Source: Capsulimonas corticalis (GTDB lineage: Bacteria > Armatimonadota > Armatimonadia > Armatimonadales > Capsulimonadaceae). From it: a stretch of 64,000 nucleotides of DNA. Where the stretch lies: NCBI RefSeq assembly GCF_003574315.2, contig NZ_AP025739.1:5022001-5086000 (forward strand), read 5' to 3'. The position numbers and the translations under genes are program-made. Below are positions 23,456 through 34,540 of the stretch, piece after piece (the first letter of the stretch is position 1; the number at the start of each line of letters is the position of its first letter). The notes beneath the pieces are model-generated. The model was not told where the DNA came from, did not search any database, and saw only the letters and a program-made list of their open reading frames with translations.

Positions 23456-25024
23456 ATGACTGACTATATCCTTTCCGGCGGGATGGTCTACGATGGCTGG
23501 GGCGGCCCTCCGCGCCGCGCCGATATCGCGGTAACCGGCGACGTCATTACCGCCATCGGCGATCTTTCCCAGGAAACCGCAGGCCGGATCTTTTCCGTCG
23601 AAGGACTTGCGGTTTCCCCGGGCTTCATCGATATCCACACCCACTCGGATTTCACGGTTCTCGATAATCCCGGCATGGGCAGCAGTCTGGCGCAGGGCGT
23701 TACGACGGAGCTGACCGGCAACTGCGGCATCAGCATTGGTCTGGCGACCAGCGATCCCGTGTTCGCGCAGGAGAAGAAGTGGACGGAGCGCGGCGGCAAT
23801 CCCGTGCAGTGGGAGCGGCTGAGCGAGTTCCTGGGCCATGTGGAGGCTGCCGCGCCCGCCGTCAATTTTGGATCGCTCGCCGGACATGGCACGATCCGAA
23901 AAGCCGTGATGGGGTTTGGCGAGAATGCGCCCGACGCGCAGGAATTGCTGCGGATGTCGGCGATGCTGGACGACGCCTTTGAGGACGGCGCATTCGGCCT
24001 TTCCAGCGGTCTGGAGTATATCCCTGGCTCGCACGCCGGGCATGACGAGCTGACGGCCCTCGCGCGCCGCGCGGCCGCCGCCGGCGCCTTTTATTCCACC
24101 CACATGCGCAATGAAGGCGACTTCCTGGTGGAAAGCGTGCAGGAGGCGATCGCCGTCGCCGAAGCCGCGAACGCGCCATTGCAGATCTCGCATCACAAGG
24201 CCGAGGGCCACGCCAACTGGGGCAAGATCGCGCAAACCCTCGCGCTGATCGAACAGTCTCGGGAGGCGGGGTTCGACGTCATGGCGGATATGTACCCCTA
24301 CAGCGCCTTCATGACCGGCCTCTCCGTGATCTTATTGCCCGAATGGGCCCGTCACGGCTCCAACACGGACCTTGCCGCGCGTCTGATCGAACCCCTCACA
24401 AGGTCACGCATTCTCGATGAGATCCACGCGAAAGATTGGGATTGGTCAGCGATCCAGATCGGCACCGCGCGTCACCACCGCGAGGCGCAGGGCTTGACGC
24501 TCGCGACCCTCGGCTTCCGCGCCGGCCTCTCCCCGGCGGAAGCGGCAATCGATCTGCTCGCCGCCGAAGACGGCTGGGTCTCCGCCGCCCACTTCGCCAT
24601 GTCCGAGGACGATATCGCCGCCGTCATGACCGACTCCCTCACCATGATCGGCTCCGACGGCGTCGCGCAGGATCCGCACGGCCCGCAATCCGGCGACAAG
24701 ACTCATCCCCGATCCTTCGGAACCTTCCCGCGCGTTCTCGGCCACTACGTCCGCGAACTCGGCGTCATCACCCTTTCGGAAGCCATTCAAAAAATGACCA
24801 CCCTGCCGGCCAAACGAATGAAGCTGACGGATCGCGGCGCTCTGGAAGTGGGACGCAAGGCGGACATTACCGTCTTCAATCCCGAAACCGTCGCCGACCG
24901 GGCGACATTCGACGAGCCGAATCAGTATCCGACGGGAATTGAGCTGGTATTCGTGAATGGGCGGCTGTCCGTGGAGGGTGGGGTTCCGACGGGAGTAAGG
25001 GCGGGGGCGGTGTTGCGGCGTTAA
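23456..25024 (+). CDS. N-acyl-D-amino-acid deacylase (D-aminoacylase)
   Basis: A ~522-aa amidohydrolase-superfamily enzyme starting at ATG 23456 (M-T-D-Y-I-L-S-G-G). Metal site H-T-H-S-D-F, the diagnostic G-N-C-G-I-S, S-G-L-E-Y-I-P-G, I-S-H-H-K-A-E-G with zinc His, and the catalytic Asp in M-I-G-S-D-G. The C-terminal G-T-F-P-R-V-L-G-H-Y block is conserved in D-aminoacylases. It frees D-amino acids from N-acylated forms, for example from cell-wall turnover. An in-frame ATG at 23402 exists but is less likely. Convergent with lon. Confidence 0.9.
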   Translation: MTDYILSGGMVYDGWGGPPRRADIAVTGDVITAIGDLSQETAGRIFSVEGLAVSPGFIDIHTHSDFTVLDNPGMGSSLAQGVTTELTGNCGISIGLATSDPVFAQEKKWTERGGNPVQWERLSEFLGHVEAAAPAVNFGSLAGHGTIRKAVMGFGENAPDAQELLRMSAMLDDAFEDGAFGLSSGLEYIPGSHAGHDELTALARRAAAAGAFYSTHMRNEGDFLVESVQEAIAVAEAANAPLQISHHKAEGHANWGKIAQTLALIEQSREAGFDVMADMYPYSAFMTGLSVILLPEWARHGSNTDLAARLIEPLTRSRILDEIHAKDWDWSAIQIGTARHHREAQGLTLATLGFRAGLSPAEAAIDLLAAEDGWVSAAHFAMSEDDIAAVMTDSLTMIGSDGVAQDPHGPQSGDKTHPRSFGTFPRVLGHYVRELGVITLSEAIQKMTTLPAKRMKLTDRGALEVGRKADITVFNPETVADRATFDEPNQYPTGIELVFVNGRLSVEGGVPTGVRAGAVLRR

Positions 25025-25026
25025 GG

Positions 25027-25064
25027 CCCTATTCCCCCGGCGCTAAAGCGCCGGGGGAATAGGG
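25027..25064. terminator. 18-bp perfect hairpin filling D-aminoacylase/lon junction
   Basis: CCCTATTCCCCCGGCGCT (25027-25044) pairs with its exact complement at 25047-25064 around AA. It occupies nearly the whole 41-bp gap between the two stops. No U-run on either strand. Confidence 0.6.
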
Positions 25065-25065
25065 A

Positions 25066-27444
25066 CTACACCTTCGGCAGCAGCGCCAGCTCCAGCACTT
25101 CGTCGACGTGCTTCACCACCTCGAACTTCATCTCCTCGCGCACATCGTTTGGCAGATCCTCTAAGTCCTTCTCATTCTCAAACGGCAGAATCACCGTGCG
25201 GATACCCGCGCGGTGCGCGGCGAGGACTTTTTCTTTGAGGCCGCCGATGGGCAGGACGCGGCCGCGCAGGGTGATTTCGCCGGTCATGGCGACGTCTTTG
25301 CGGACGGCGCGTTTGGTGAGCGCGGAGGCGAGGGCCGTCGCCATGGTGATGCCGGCCGAGGGTCCGTCCTTGGGGATCGCGCCGGCGGGAACGTGGACGT
25401 GGATCTCCAGGCGCTCGTAGAAGTCCTCTTCGATGTCCAGCGCGCGGGCGCGGGAGCGTACGTAGCTCAGGGCGGCCTGGGCGGATTCCTTCATGACGTC
25501 GCCGAGCTGGCCGGTGAGGGTCAGGCGGCCGTCTTTGCCGCGCATCAAGGTGATCTCGATCGAGATGACGTCGCCGCCGGCTTCGGTGTAGACCAGTCCC
25601 GTCGCGGCGCCGATCTCGTCTTCCTCCTCCATCACGCCGTAATGGTACTTGCGCTGGCCGAGGTACGTACGGATTTCTTCAGGACCGATCACGACTGGCT
25701 CCGTACGGCCCTGGGCGACGGCGCGGGCGACTTTGCGGCATACGGTGGCGATCTCGCGCTCGAAGCCGCGCAGGCCGGCCTCGCGCGTGTGCTCGCGGAT
25801 GATCTTGAGGATCATGACGTCCGGGATCGTGAGTTGCTCGGGCTGAAGGCCGTTGTCCTTGATCTGTTTGGGAATCAAGAACTTGCGCGCGATCTGGACC
25901 TTCTCATCTTCGATGTAACCCGAGAACGAAATGATCTCCATCCGGTCCCGCAGGGCGGGGGGGATGGGGTCGAGCAGGTTCGCCGTCGTGATGAACATGA
26001 CGTCGCTCAGGTTGAATGGGACTTCCAGGTAGTGATCGGAGAAATCGATGTTCTGCTCTGGATCCAGCGCTTCGAGCAGGGCCGACGACGGATCGCCTCG
26101 GAAGTCGGAGCCCATCTTGTCAATCTCATCCAGCATGAAGACGGGATTGTTGACTTCGGTTTGCTTGAGACCCTGAATGATGCGGCCGGGCATGGCGCCG
26201 ATGTAGGTGCGCCGGTGTCCGCGGATTTCGGCTTCGTCTCGAACGCCGCCCAGGCTGATCCGAATAAACTTACGTCCCAGAGCGCGGGCGATCGATTTGC
26301 CGAGACTGGTTTTGCCGACGCCGGGAGGGCCGACGAAACACAGGATCGGTCCCTTGAGCGTGCCTGTGAGCTTGCGCACGGCGAGAAACTCTAAGATCCG
26401 TTCTTTGACCTTCGGCAGGCCGTAGTGGTCTTCGTCGAGGATGCCGACGGCGTCGTCAATGTCCAGCGTCTCATCGGACGCCTTTGACCAGGGGAGGGCG
26501 ACCAGCGTGTCCAGATAGGTGCGGATGACGACGCCTTCCGGGGCGGCGTACGGCATCTTCTCCAGACGATCAATCTCCTTGATGGCGCGGGCGGCGACTT
26601 CCTCCGGCATGCCCGCTTCTTCGACCTTGACGCGGAACTCGTCGACTTCCGTCTGGCGCTCGTCGCGCTCGCCAAGCTCCTGCTGAATGGCTTTGAGCTG
26701 TTCGCGCAGGATGAACTCACGCTGTGTGTCGCCCATCTCTTTTTCGACCCGGTTGCGGATATTCTTTTGAATCTCCAGGATCTCGAACTCTTTTTTCAGC
26801 AGGATGCTGAGCTTCTCCAGGCGCTCCTGGGGATTGAGCAGCTCCAAAAGCTCCTGCTTGGTTTCGACGCGAAGCGAGGGCATATGCCAGGCGACATGGT
26901 CGGCGAGGCGTCCCGGCTCATCGATGCTCATCAATGAGATCAGCGCTTCGGGCGGGATATTCTTGCCGATATTGACGATCTGCTCGAACTGAGTCACGAC
27001 TGACCGCATGATCGCCTCGGCTTGCAGGTCTTTGGTTTCCAAGATCGGAAGCTTTTCGACCCGAACTAAGAAGTAGGGGTCGTTCTGGATAAATTCGACG
27101 ATCCGAACGCGCTCCAGTCCTTCCAGCATCACGCGGACCGTGCCGTCCGGAACCTTCAGGATCTGCATGATCTCAGCGATGATTCCGACGCTGTAGAGCT
27201 CGTTCGGCTCCGGGTCTTCCGTGCCGACCTCTCGCTGCGCCGCGAGCAGGATATGCTGGGAGCCGGCCATCGCCTCATCCAGCGCCCGCACCGATTTTTC
27301 GCGGCCGACGAAGAGTGGAAAGATCATCCGTGGAAAATGCACGTTGTCGCGGATGGGGAGAAGAGGAATCTCCTGAGTAGCGCCTGCGGCGTCCTTGCGA
27401 CGCTCGGCGACTTTTTTTGTGCGTGTGCTCGCTGTCCGCGCCAT
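25066..27444 (-). CDS. lon: ATP-dependent protease Lon
   Basis: A 792-aa LonA. The N-terminal substrate domain (~25-220, [15 protein letters not shown]) and a coiled coil lead to the AAA+ module with Walker [10 protein letters not shown] and Walker B V-F-M-L-D-E-I-D. The peptidase has the Ser-Lys dyad (Ser in D-G-P-S-A-G, Lys in [11 protein letters not shown]). Cytoplasmic quality control and regulatory proteolysis. ATG 27444 follows AAAGGA. It is adjacent to, but separated by a terminator from, clpX, so this is a protease-rich stretch. Confidence 0.98.
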   Translation of the reverse strand: MARTASTRTKKVAERRKDAAGATQEIPLLPIRDNVHFPRMIFPLFVGREKSVRALDEAMAGSQHILLAAQREVGTEDPEPNELYSVGIIAEIMQILKVPDGTVRVMLEGLERVRIVEFIQNDPYFLVRVEKLPILETKDLQAEAIMRSVVTQFEQIVNIGKNIPPEALISLMSIDEPGRLADHVAWHMPSLRVETKQELLELLNPQERLEKLSILLKKEFEILEIQKNIRNRVEKEMGDTQREFILREQLKAIQQELGERDERQTEVDEFRVKVEEAGMPEEVAARAIKEIDRLEKMPYAAPEGVVIRTYLDTLVALPWSKASDETLDIDDAVGILDEDHYGLPKVKERILEFLAVRKLTGTLKGPILCFVGPPGVGKTSLGKSIARALGRKFIRISLGGVRDEAEIRGHRRTYIGAMPGRIIQGLKQTEVNNPVFMLDEIDKMGSDFRGDPSSALLEALDPEQNIDFSDHYLEVPFNLSDVMFITTANLLDPIPPALRDRMEIISFSGYIEDEKVQIARKFLIPKQIKDNGLQPEQLTIPDVMILKIIREHTREAGLRGFEREIATVCRKVARAVAQGRTEPVVIGPEEIRTYLGQRKYHYGVMEEEDEIGAATGLVYTEAGGDVISIEITLMRGKDGRLTLTGQLGDVMKESAQAALSYVRSRARALDIEEDFYERLEIHVHVPAGAIPKDGPSAGITMATALASALTKRAVRKDVAMTGEITLRGRVLPIGGLKEKVLAAHRAGIRTVILPFENEKDLEDLPNDVREEMKFEVVKHVDEVLELALLPKV

Positions 27445-27524
27445 GGAGTATTACATCCTTTGATTGAGATTTGGGAGTATCGGAATATGCCGCGATGAGG
27501 AGGGCGCGGCTAAAATGAATAAAG

Positions 27525-27549
27525 CCGGCTGGAAGGGACTTCCAGCCGG
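27525..27549 (-). terminator. Terminator of tig-clpP-clpX operon
   Basis: CCGGCTGGAAG/CTTCCAGCCGG (27525-27535 and 27539-27549), 11-bp stem, 3-nt loop. On the minus strand it is followed by a T-rich stretch (CTTTATTCATTTTA). Confidence 0.8.
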
Positions 27550-27564
27550 AAAACAGTGATACAA

Positions 27565-28830
<1,266 letters not shown>

Positions 28831-28879
28831 GCCTATCCTTCTTGCGACGCGGACGCCTCATTCGGAATGTGACGCCGGT

Positions 28880-29530
28880 CTAGCTTGATGGGCGATTGAG
28901 GACTTCATCGATGATGCCGTACTCAACGCCTTCTTCCGCCGACATCCAGTAATCGCGGTCGATGTCCTTCGCGACCTGCGAGAATTCTCGTCCGCAGTTC
29001 TCGGCGAGGATCTGGGTCAGTTTCTCCAGATAGCGATTCATCTCGCGGACCTGAATCTGAATATCCGCCGCCGTACCCTGCACGCCGCCGCTGGTCTGGT
29101 GGATCATGATGCGGGAGTTGGGAAGCGAAGTCCGCTTGCCTTTGGTCCCGCCCGACAGCAGCACCGCGCCCATGGACGCCGCCATGCCGACGCAGGTCGT
29201 GGCGATGTCCGGCTTGATGTGCCGCATGGTGTCGTAGATCGCCAGTCCCGCGATGACCGAGCCGCCCGGCGAATTGATGTAAACTTCGATGTCCTTGTCC
29301 GGATCCTCTTTCTCAAGGAAGAGGAACTGCGCGACAATGACGTTCGCCATCTGGTCGTAGATCTGATCGCCGATGAAGACGATGCGGTCCTTCATCAGAC
29401 GGGACCACAAATCGTAGGAGCGCTCGCCGCGGGGGCTTTGCTCGACGACCGTGGGGATCCACGTATTCTCAATCGAGCGCAGGCCCGCCGTCAGTTCCTT
29501 GCGCGTCAAACCCAAATCTTCAAGACTCAT
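28880..29530 (-). CDS. clpP: ClpP protease subunit
   Basis: 216 aa from ATG 29530, which overlaps the end of tig by 11 bp; longer in-frame starts lie deep inside tig. Catalytic triad S119 (G-M-A-A-S-M-G), H144 (M-I-H-Q-T-S-G) and D193 (R-D-Y-W), with the S-H and S-D distances of E. coli ClpP. A ~20-residue N-terminal extension precedes the usual W-I-P-T-V-V-E-Q start and may include a propeptide. Forms the tetradecameric chamber of ClpXP. Confidence 0.97.
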   Translation of the reverse strand: MSLEDLGLTRKELTAGLRSIENTWIPTVVEQSPRGERSYDLWSRLMKDRIVFIGDQIYDQMANVIVAQFLFLEKEDPDKDIEVYINSPGGSVIAGLAIYDTMRHIKPDIATTCVGMAASMGAVLLSGGTKGKRTSLPNSRIMIHQTSGGVQGTAADIQIQVREMNRYLEKLTQILAENCGREFSQVAKDIDRDYWMSAEEGVEYGIIDEVLNRPSS

Positions 29531-30968
29531 TCTGATCGTCGCTCTCTTTCTTTTTAGAGCTGGCCCGGGGCGCCTTCTTCTTGGGCGCGGGGACTTCCTC
29601 GCCTTCGGCGGTGGCGGCGGCAGCTTCGGGGGCGGCGGCTTCATCCGTCGGATTCTCGGTTTGTCCGGGCTTTACGACCTTCTCTTTAATTATGGCGGAA
29701 CCACGGATAAAGTCGAGGACTTTTTTCGCCTGAGCCCGATTGCGGATATTCTCGAAGCCTTCGTTCTTCTCCAGGAAGGCGCGCATGGCGGCCGGGCTGG
29801 TGTTCTGCTGCTCGGCGGCTTCCGCGATCGCCGCGTCGATGTCCGGCTCCGTCAGCGTGAGCTCTTCCTGGCGGGCGATCTCGCCCAGCACCAGACCGAC
29901 GCGAATGCGCTTCTCCGCCGAGTCCTTGAACTGGTTGTAGAGCTGCTCGCGGGAGGTGCCGATGTTGGCGAGGTAATCGTCGACGTTGGTGCCGTTCTGC
30001 GCCAGACGCTGCTGGAGGAACTTGTACTCGTCTTCGATCTCGGATTCGACCAGGACCGGCGGATACTGAATGGACGCCTTTTCGATGATCTTCTCGACCA
30101 GCGCGTTGTCCGCTTCGTTTTCCGAGGACTGAGAGAGCGATCTGCCCATATCGGTCTTGATATTGGACTTCAGCTCATCCAGCGTGGTGATGCGGCCGTT
30201 GGTGATCTTGCCGGCCAGCTCATCATTGCTCTCGGGAACGACCTTGGTGCGGACTTCCTTGATGGTGACGCTGAACTCAGCGTCCTTGCCTTGAAGTTCG
30301 ACCTGCGGATAGTCGGCGGGGTAGGCGAGGGTGAAGGTCTTGGTGTCGCCGACGCTTGCGCCGAGGATCTGCTCGTCGAAGCCGGGCAGGTTGTCCGCGC
30401 CCAGCTCGATCATGGTCGGGCGGGGTTCGGTGGCTTCCTGATCGTCGAGCTTCACGGAGACATCGGCGACGACGAGGTCACGGTTCTCCACCGCGCGCTC
30501 GGCCATCGGGTAATCGGCCGCGCGCTCGCGCAGGCGCTCGATCTCTTCATCCACGTCCGAGTCGCTGATGTCGTAGATCTTCTTTTCGACTTCGAGCCCC
30601 TTGTAATCGCCCAGCTCGACCTTCGGGGCCAGCGGGACGAGGGCTTTGAAGATGAAGGGGCTGCCGGCGAGGTCCAGCTGAAGAAGCTCCAGCTTCGGCG
30701 GAGCGTAAGGATCCGTCTCGCTTTCCTTCAGCGCGTCGCCGTAGGCGGATTCCACCAACAGCTCGGCCGTGCGCTGGCGCACATCGGATTCGGGTACGCG
30801 CTGACGAACGAACGACATCGGCGCTTTGCCCTTACGGAAACCGGGGACATTGACGTACTTCGCATATTCGCGATAAGCTTTGTCAACAGCGTGGACGACC
30901 TTGTCCTGTTCCACTTCAATCGTGAGAGCGACTTGACACGGGTCAATCGGCTCTTTTGTCACCTGCAT
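29520..30968 (-). CDS. tig: Trigger factor
   Basis: A 482-aa ribosome-bound chaperone with peptidyl-prolyl isomerase. ATG 30968 is preceded by AGGAG. The ribosome-docking signature is seen as P-G-F-R-K-G-K-A-P. The FKBP-like domain follows (~150-240), then the long helical C-domain. The last ~55 residues are low complexity (Ala/Glu then Lys-rich, ending D-D-Q-N-E-S), an added tail not part of the fold. First gene of tig-clpP-clpX, a common bacterial order linking folding and degradation. Confidence 0.97.
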   Translation of the reverse strand: MQVTKEPIDPCQVALTIEVEQDKVVHAVDKAYREYAKYVNVPGFRKGKAPMSFVRQRVPESDVRQRTAELLVESAYGDALKESETDPYAPPKLELLQLDLAGSPFIFKALVPLAPKVELGDYKGLEVEKKIYDISDSDVDEEIERLRERAADYPMAERAVENRDLVVADVSVKLDDQEATEPRPTMIELGADNLPGFDEQILGASVGDTKTFTLAYPADYPQVELQGKDAEFSVTIKEVRTKVVPESNDELAGKITNGRITTLDELKSNIKTDMGRSLSQSSENEADNALVEKIIEKASIQYPPVLVESEIEDEYKFLQQRLAQNGTNVDDYLANIGTSREQLYNQFKDSAEKRIRVGLVLGEIARQEELTLTEPDIDAAIAEAAEQQNTSPAAMRAFLEKNEGFENIRNRAQAKKVLDFIRGSAIIKEKVVKPGQTENPTDEAAAPEAAAATAEGEEVPAPKKKAPRASSKKKESDDQNES

Positions 30969-31020
30969 GGGCGGTACAACTCCTGTAATGCGCAGTAATG
31001 AAAACGGCGGGGTTTGGAGC

Positions 31021-31050
31021 ATTGTACCAGAGCGTCATGAAGGTTGTCAA
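31021..31050 (-). promoter_or_regulatory. tig operon promoter
   Basis: On the minus strand TTGACA (31050-31045), 18-nt spacer, TACAAT (31026-31021). Predicted start near 31014, leader ~45 nt with AGGAG before ATG 30968. Confidence 0.8.
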
Positions 31051-31086
31051 TCAAGATTTGACGGCGACGGGGCCGCCAAATCCCTT

Positions 31087-31947
31087 CTAGCGCAGGATTT
31101 CGGTCGACTCTTTTCCGAGATCGGAAAGATCGCTGATTTGACGCTCGATCTGTTCGTCGGAAAGTCCCAGCCGTTCCTGCGCCTCGCGGTCCAGCGCATA
31201 GCGCAGGCCGTCGCCGCCGACCCCGATGCCCATCATCACGCAGATGACGTCGGCGACATGGACCAGCGCCGTGAGTTTGGAAAATTCCGACTGCGCCATC
31301 GGCGTATGGTGGTAGCGGACGGCCTGTACGAGCGGCGTCGGCAGGTTCCAGCGCTCCAGCACGCAGGCGCCGACTTCGGCGTGGTCAAATCCCAGGATGC
31401 GCTGCTCGGCTTCCATAAAGGAGATGTCTTCGTCTTCCGTGAGCTTGAGAACGCCGGAAAACTCGACCTGCATATGGACGCTGAGCAGGACTTTGCCGAC
31501 ATCGTGCAGCAGACCCGCGACAAACGCCTCTTCGGGCACGGGATAGTTAATGAGCGTCGCGAGCGACTGCGCGACATTGGCGCAGCCGCACGAATGCCGC
31601 CACAGCTCGCCGCGCTGCATGGCGTATCCCGCGAGTTCGCGCCCAAGCACGTCTTCGACCGAGCTTGCCATCGCCAGGTTGCGCACGGTGCGCATGCCCA
31701 GCAGCACGATCGCGTCGGAAACGGTGGAGATGCGCCGCGTCGCGCCGTAAAAAACGGAGTTCGCCAGCCGCAGCACCCGCGCGGTCAGTCCCTGGTCCAT
31801 GGAAAGAACGCGCGCTACATCGTTGGCGCTTGTCGTGGGCTTGTCGATCGTGCGGGCGACTTTGACGGCGACATCGGGCAGCGAGGGCAGGTCCTTGACC
31901 TGGCGCAGCAATATTTGCATTCGGACATCAGCGTTCACTGGATCCAA
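31087..31947 (-). CDS. HDOD domain signalling protein
   Basis: A 286-aa single HDOD domain (~15-215) with a helical C-terminal extension. The opening L-P-S-L-P-D-V-A-V-K-V is typical. The HD pair is kept as L-L-H-D-V-G-K (H148, D149), which many HDOD proteins lose, so phosphohydrolase activity is not excluded. HDOD proteins act in motility, c-di-GMP and stress signalling. It overlaps the end of cheD by 20 bp, so the two are coupled, pointing to chemosensory signalling. Substrate or partner unknown. Confidence 0.85.
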   Translation of the reverse strand: MDPVNADVRMQILLRQVKDLPSLPDVAVKVARTIDKPTTSANDVARVLSMDQGLTARVLRLANSVFYGATRRISTVSDAIVLLGMRTVRNLAMASSVEDVLGRELAGYAMQRGELWRHSCGCANVAQSLATLINYPVPEEAFVAGLLHDVGKVLLSVHMQVEFSGVLKLTEDEDISFMEAEQRILGFDHAEVGACVLERWNLPTPLVQAVRYHHTPMAQSEFSKLTALVHVADVICVMMGIGVGGDGLRYALDREAQERLGLSDEQIERQISDLSDLGKESTEILR

Positions 31948-32515
31948 TCCCTTTCAGCTCTCGGATCGGGGCGCAGACGCCCGAAAGATCCACAAGCAGC
32001 TTTTCCTCCGCGCCGATGGCGCGGACCAGAACGCGTCCTGTCTCCACTTCAAAAGTCACCGTGCGCCCGCATCGCCCTCCAACTTCCTCGGCGACGAGGG
32101 GAATATCGGCGAGGGCCAGCGCTTCCTTGACGGCGATGATATTTCGCGGCCCGATCTCCAGCCGCGAGCCCGGCACGCCGTTCGCGGATGCGGAGGTAAA
32201 GATCCGCGCGCCGCCGACAATGGCGGCGCGGATCGACGCGGCGCTTGCGCCGTTTTTAAACATCTCCGAAAGCGCGTGCGGCACCGCCGTCTCGGCGCAC
32301 TTGCCCAGAAGCGGTTCGGAGGACTTACCCGAAGATTTCCAAGAAGTATTGGGAAGGGTTTGGGGAAGGACGATGTGAACCATCGCGGCCAGCGATCGTT
32401 TTGGATCGTAAAGGCATAAGCCGATACACGCTCCCAGCCCAAAAGCCAGAAGGCGATCGCCCCGTGTACTGGTTAATTTGGTCTCGCCCATCTCGACGGC
32501 GATGATGTCTCCCAT
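31928..32515 (-). CDS. cheD: Chemoreceptor glutamine deamidase CheD
   Basis: A 195-aa CheD. The active-site Cys is in A-F-G-L-G-A-C-I-G (C30), His in M-V-H-I-V-L-P (H47), and Thr in A-E-T-A-V-P. I-V-G-G-A-R and R-N-I-I-A-V-K-E-A-L are later conserved blocks. It deamidates receptor glutamines and partners with CheC in many bacteria. A likely client is the chemoreceptor at 1.7 kb. AGGAG precedes ATG 32515. No cheC, cheB or cheR is in the window. Confidence 0.93.
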   Translation of the reverse strand: MGDIIAVEMGETKLTSTRGDRLLAFGLGACIGLCLYDPKRSLAAMVHIVLPQTLPNTSWKSSGKSSEPLLGKCAETAVPHALSEMFKNGASAASIRAAIVGGARIFTSASANGVPGSRLEIGPRNIIAVKEALALADIPLVAEEVGGRCGRTVTFEVETGRVLVRAIGAEEKLLVDLSGVCAPIRELKGIGSSER

Positions 32516-32578
32516 TGGCTCTCCTGTTGTTCCCCCGTGCCAATTGTGGCTTTTGAGAGAAAAAACTGGAGGGCGCCG

Positions 32579-33784
32579 CTAAGAGCTCAGCCGAATCACG
32601 GAGATTGTGTCGCCCGATTGAACGCCGGCGACCTCCTCGGGAACGATCATCAGGGCATTCGCGAGCACCATGGAGCGCAGCATGCCGGAGCCCTGCCGCC
32701 CCGTCGCCCGCACGCGCAGCTCATCGACGCTCTCGGTGACGACGGCGCGCTGGAAGTCACGGCGCCCGGTCTCATGCGCGACATCTTCCGTCAGGACGGC
32801 GGTTTCGATCTTGCGCATCGGATTCGCGGCGCCCAAAAGTTGCCGCAGGGCGGGGCGTACGAACAGCTCGAAGGTCACCATCGCCGACACAGGGTTGCCG
32901 GGCAGCCCAAAGAGCAGCGCCTGGCCGCAGCGGCCAAAAACGAACGGTTTGCCGGGCCGGATCGCCACGCGCCAGAACTCCACCGACCCACGCTCCTCCA
33001 CGACGGCTTTCACAAAGTCGAATTCGCCGACGGACACCCCGCCGGTCGTCAAAATCACATCGCAATCCGCGCAGGCGTCAAACGCCGCCCGAAGATCCGA
33101 AAACGTATCGCGCGCATGCACGCGCACGGCGACCTCGGCGCCCGCCTCCAGCACCTGCGCCGCAACCGCGTAACTGTTGGAGTTATAAATCTGCGCCGCG
33201 CCGAGCACGGCGCCCGGTTCGGCCAGCTCATCCCCCGTACTGATCACCCCGACGCGCGGCCGTCGATAAACGAGCGCCGCAGCACGCCCCGCCGCCGCGA
33301 ACATCCCAACTTCGGCGGCCCGGATGGCGGAGCCCTTCTCCACCACCAAAGTCCCCGCCGGCGCGTCCTCGCCCGCCTTGCGCACGAATTGACCCGGCGC
33401 AGCCCCCTCCAGCACCCACACGCCGTCTCCGACGCGTTTCGTATCCTCCACAGGGACCACGGTATCCGCGCCCGCCGGCATCGGCGCGCCCGTCATGATC
33501 GGCGCGGCATGTCCCGGCGTGACGCGCACGGCGACGTCGCCGCCCGCCGCGATCGTGTCGAGCAGCGCAAGCGCGACGGGCGTTTCCACTGAAGCGTTTC
33601 CCGCATCGGCCCCGACGACGGCGTAGCCGTCCATGGCGCTGTTATCAAACGGGGGGAGGGGAGACTGCGTGTGGATGTCTTCGGCGAGAGTGTGGCCGAG
33701 GGATTGTAAAATCGGGACGGAGACGGGCGTGGACGGAGAAATTTGTGCGAGGATGCGCGCGATGGCGTCGTCGTAGGAAAGCAT
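32579..33784 (-). CDS. moeA: Molybdopterin molybdenumtransferase MoeA
   Basis: A 401-aa enzyme inserting molybdate into adenylated molybdopterin. ATG 33784 (CGGAG 7-8 nt upstream) is preferred to TTG 33805. Conserved blocks: P-P-F-D-N-S-A-M-D-G-Y-A (early), V-T-P-G-H-A-A-P-I-M-T-G-A-P-M-P, T-G-D-E-L, T-T-G-G-V-S-V-G and F-G-L-P-G-N-P-V-S. It lies 63 nt upstream of cheD on the same strand, and a repeat element separates it from mogA. Confidence 0.96.
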   Translation of the reverse strand: MLSYDDAIARILAQISPSTPVSVPILQSLGHTLAEDIHTQSPLPPFDNSAMDGYAVVGADAGNASVETPVALALLDTIAAGGDVAVRVTPGHAAPIMTGAPMPAGADTVVPVEDTKRVGDGVWVLEGAAPGQFVRKAGEDAPAGTLVVEKGSAIRAAEVGMFAAAGRAAALVYRRPRVGVISTGDELAEPGAVLGAAQIYNSNSYAVAAQVLEAGAEVAVRVHARDTFSDLRAAFDACADCDVILTTGGVSVGEFDFVKAVVEERGSVEFWRVAIRPGKPFVFGRCGQALLFGLPGNPVSAMVTFELFVRPALRQLLGAANPMRKIETAVLTEDVAHETGRRDFQRAVVTESVDELRVRATGRQGSGMLRSMVLANALMIVPEEVAGVQSGDTISVIRLSS

Positions 33785-33808
33785 GGATAACTCCGGATAA
33801 TTCAAGTC

Positions 33809-34012
33809 GGCCTGCTGGCAAACCCGCCCCCGGCGCTTCGCGTGCTCCCTGGCAAACCCACCCCGGCGCTTCGCGCCACCCCTCCCGCCGACGGGAAGAG
33901 TTATTTCAGAGTGTGTTATCGCCAGCAGCTTCTATAAGAGGCAATCTTACCAACCCTTCCCACCCGAGGGAGGGGGCGGCCGAAGGCCGGGGGTGGGTTT
34001 GCCAGGGAGGAC
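33809..34012. repeat. Dispersed ~200-bp palindromic repeat, copy 1
   Basis: Non-coding block between mogA and moeA. It starts with GGCAAACCC..CCCCCGGCGCTTCG, partly duplicated, and ends with GGGGGTGGGTTTGCC in the opposite orientation. The core from 33901 (TTATTTCAGA, GTGTTATCGC, AGCAG, AGAGGCAATC, AACCCTTCCC) recurs in reverse complement at 59633-59690. It encodes no protein and looks like a non-autonomous (MITE/REP-like) element. Confidence 0.8.
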
Positions 34013-34039
34013 ACAAAGGCTGGGGGATGAGGGCCAATC

Positions 34040-34540
34040 CTAAACCGTCGGATGCCCCGCCGCCGTCCCTCGCAAGATCTCCGCCGCGTGCGGCAGGATC
34101 GGTTTCAAGATGGTCGCGCACTCGCCGGCGCCGGTGGGGCTGCCGGGGAGATTGACGATCAATGTTCGGCCGCGCGCGCCGGCGGCGCCGCGTGAGAGGG
34201 CGGCGAAGGGACTCTTTTTGACCGATTCGATCAGGAGGTATTGGCTGATATTGGGCGCGTCGCGCTCGATGACCTTGCGGGTCGCTTCGGGGGTGACGTC
34301 ACGCTCCGCGAAGCCGGTGCCGCCGGTGGTCAGGATGATGTCGATTTGCAGGTCGTCGCACCAGCGTTTCAGCGTGTCGGAGATCTGTTTGCGATCGTCC
34401 GGGACGACCGCGTAGAGCGCGATCACAAAGGGATCGCCAGCCAGGGCATTCTTGATCGCGGGGCCGGACACATCTTCCTGCTCCCCCGCCGCGCACCGGT
34501 CGCTAATCGTCAGCACGCCGACGCGCACTAGGTCTCCCAT
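34040..34540 (-). CDS. mogA: Molybdopterin adenylyltransferase (MogA/MoaB family)
   Basis: A 166-aa protein of the MoCF-binding fold, expected to adenylate molybdopterin before MoeA adds molybdate. Signatures: V-G-V-L-T-I-S-D-R at the N-terminus, [14 protein letters not shown] and N-L-P-G-S-P. MogA and MoaB cannot be separated by eye. The start overlaps the end of moaC by 13 bp, so moaA-moaC-mogA are one operon. Confidence 0.92.
   Translation of the reverse strand: MGDLVRVGVLTISDRCAAGEQEDVSGPAIKNALAGDPFVIALYAVVPDDRKQISDTLKRWCDDLQIDIILTTGGTGFAERDVTPEATRKVIERDAPNISQYLLIESVKKSPFAALSRGAAGARGRTLIVNLPGSPTGAGECATILKPILPHAAEILRGTAAGHPTV

Noticed and set aside
25213-26394. Long plus-strand frame opposite lon
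   Set aside because: Antisense shadow of lon: repetitive Asp/Gly/Ala composition, no ribosome-binding site, no family signature. The same applies to the frames opposite tig (29451-30998), tyrS (4301-5728) and pilT (59760-61727).
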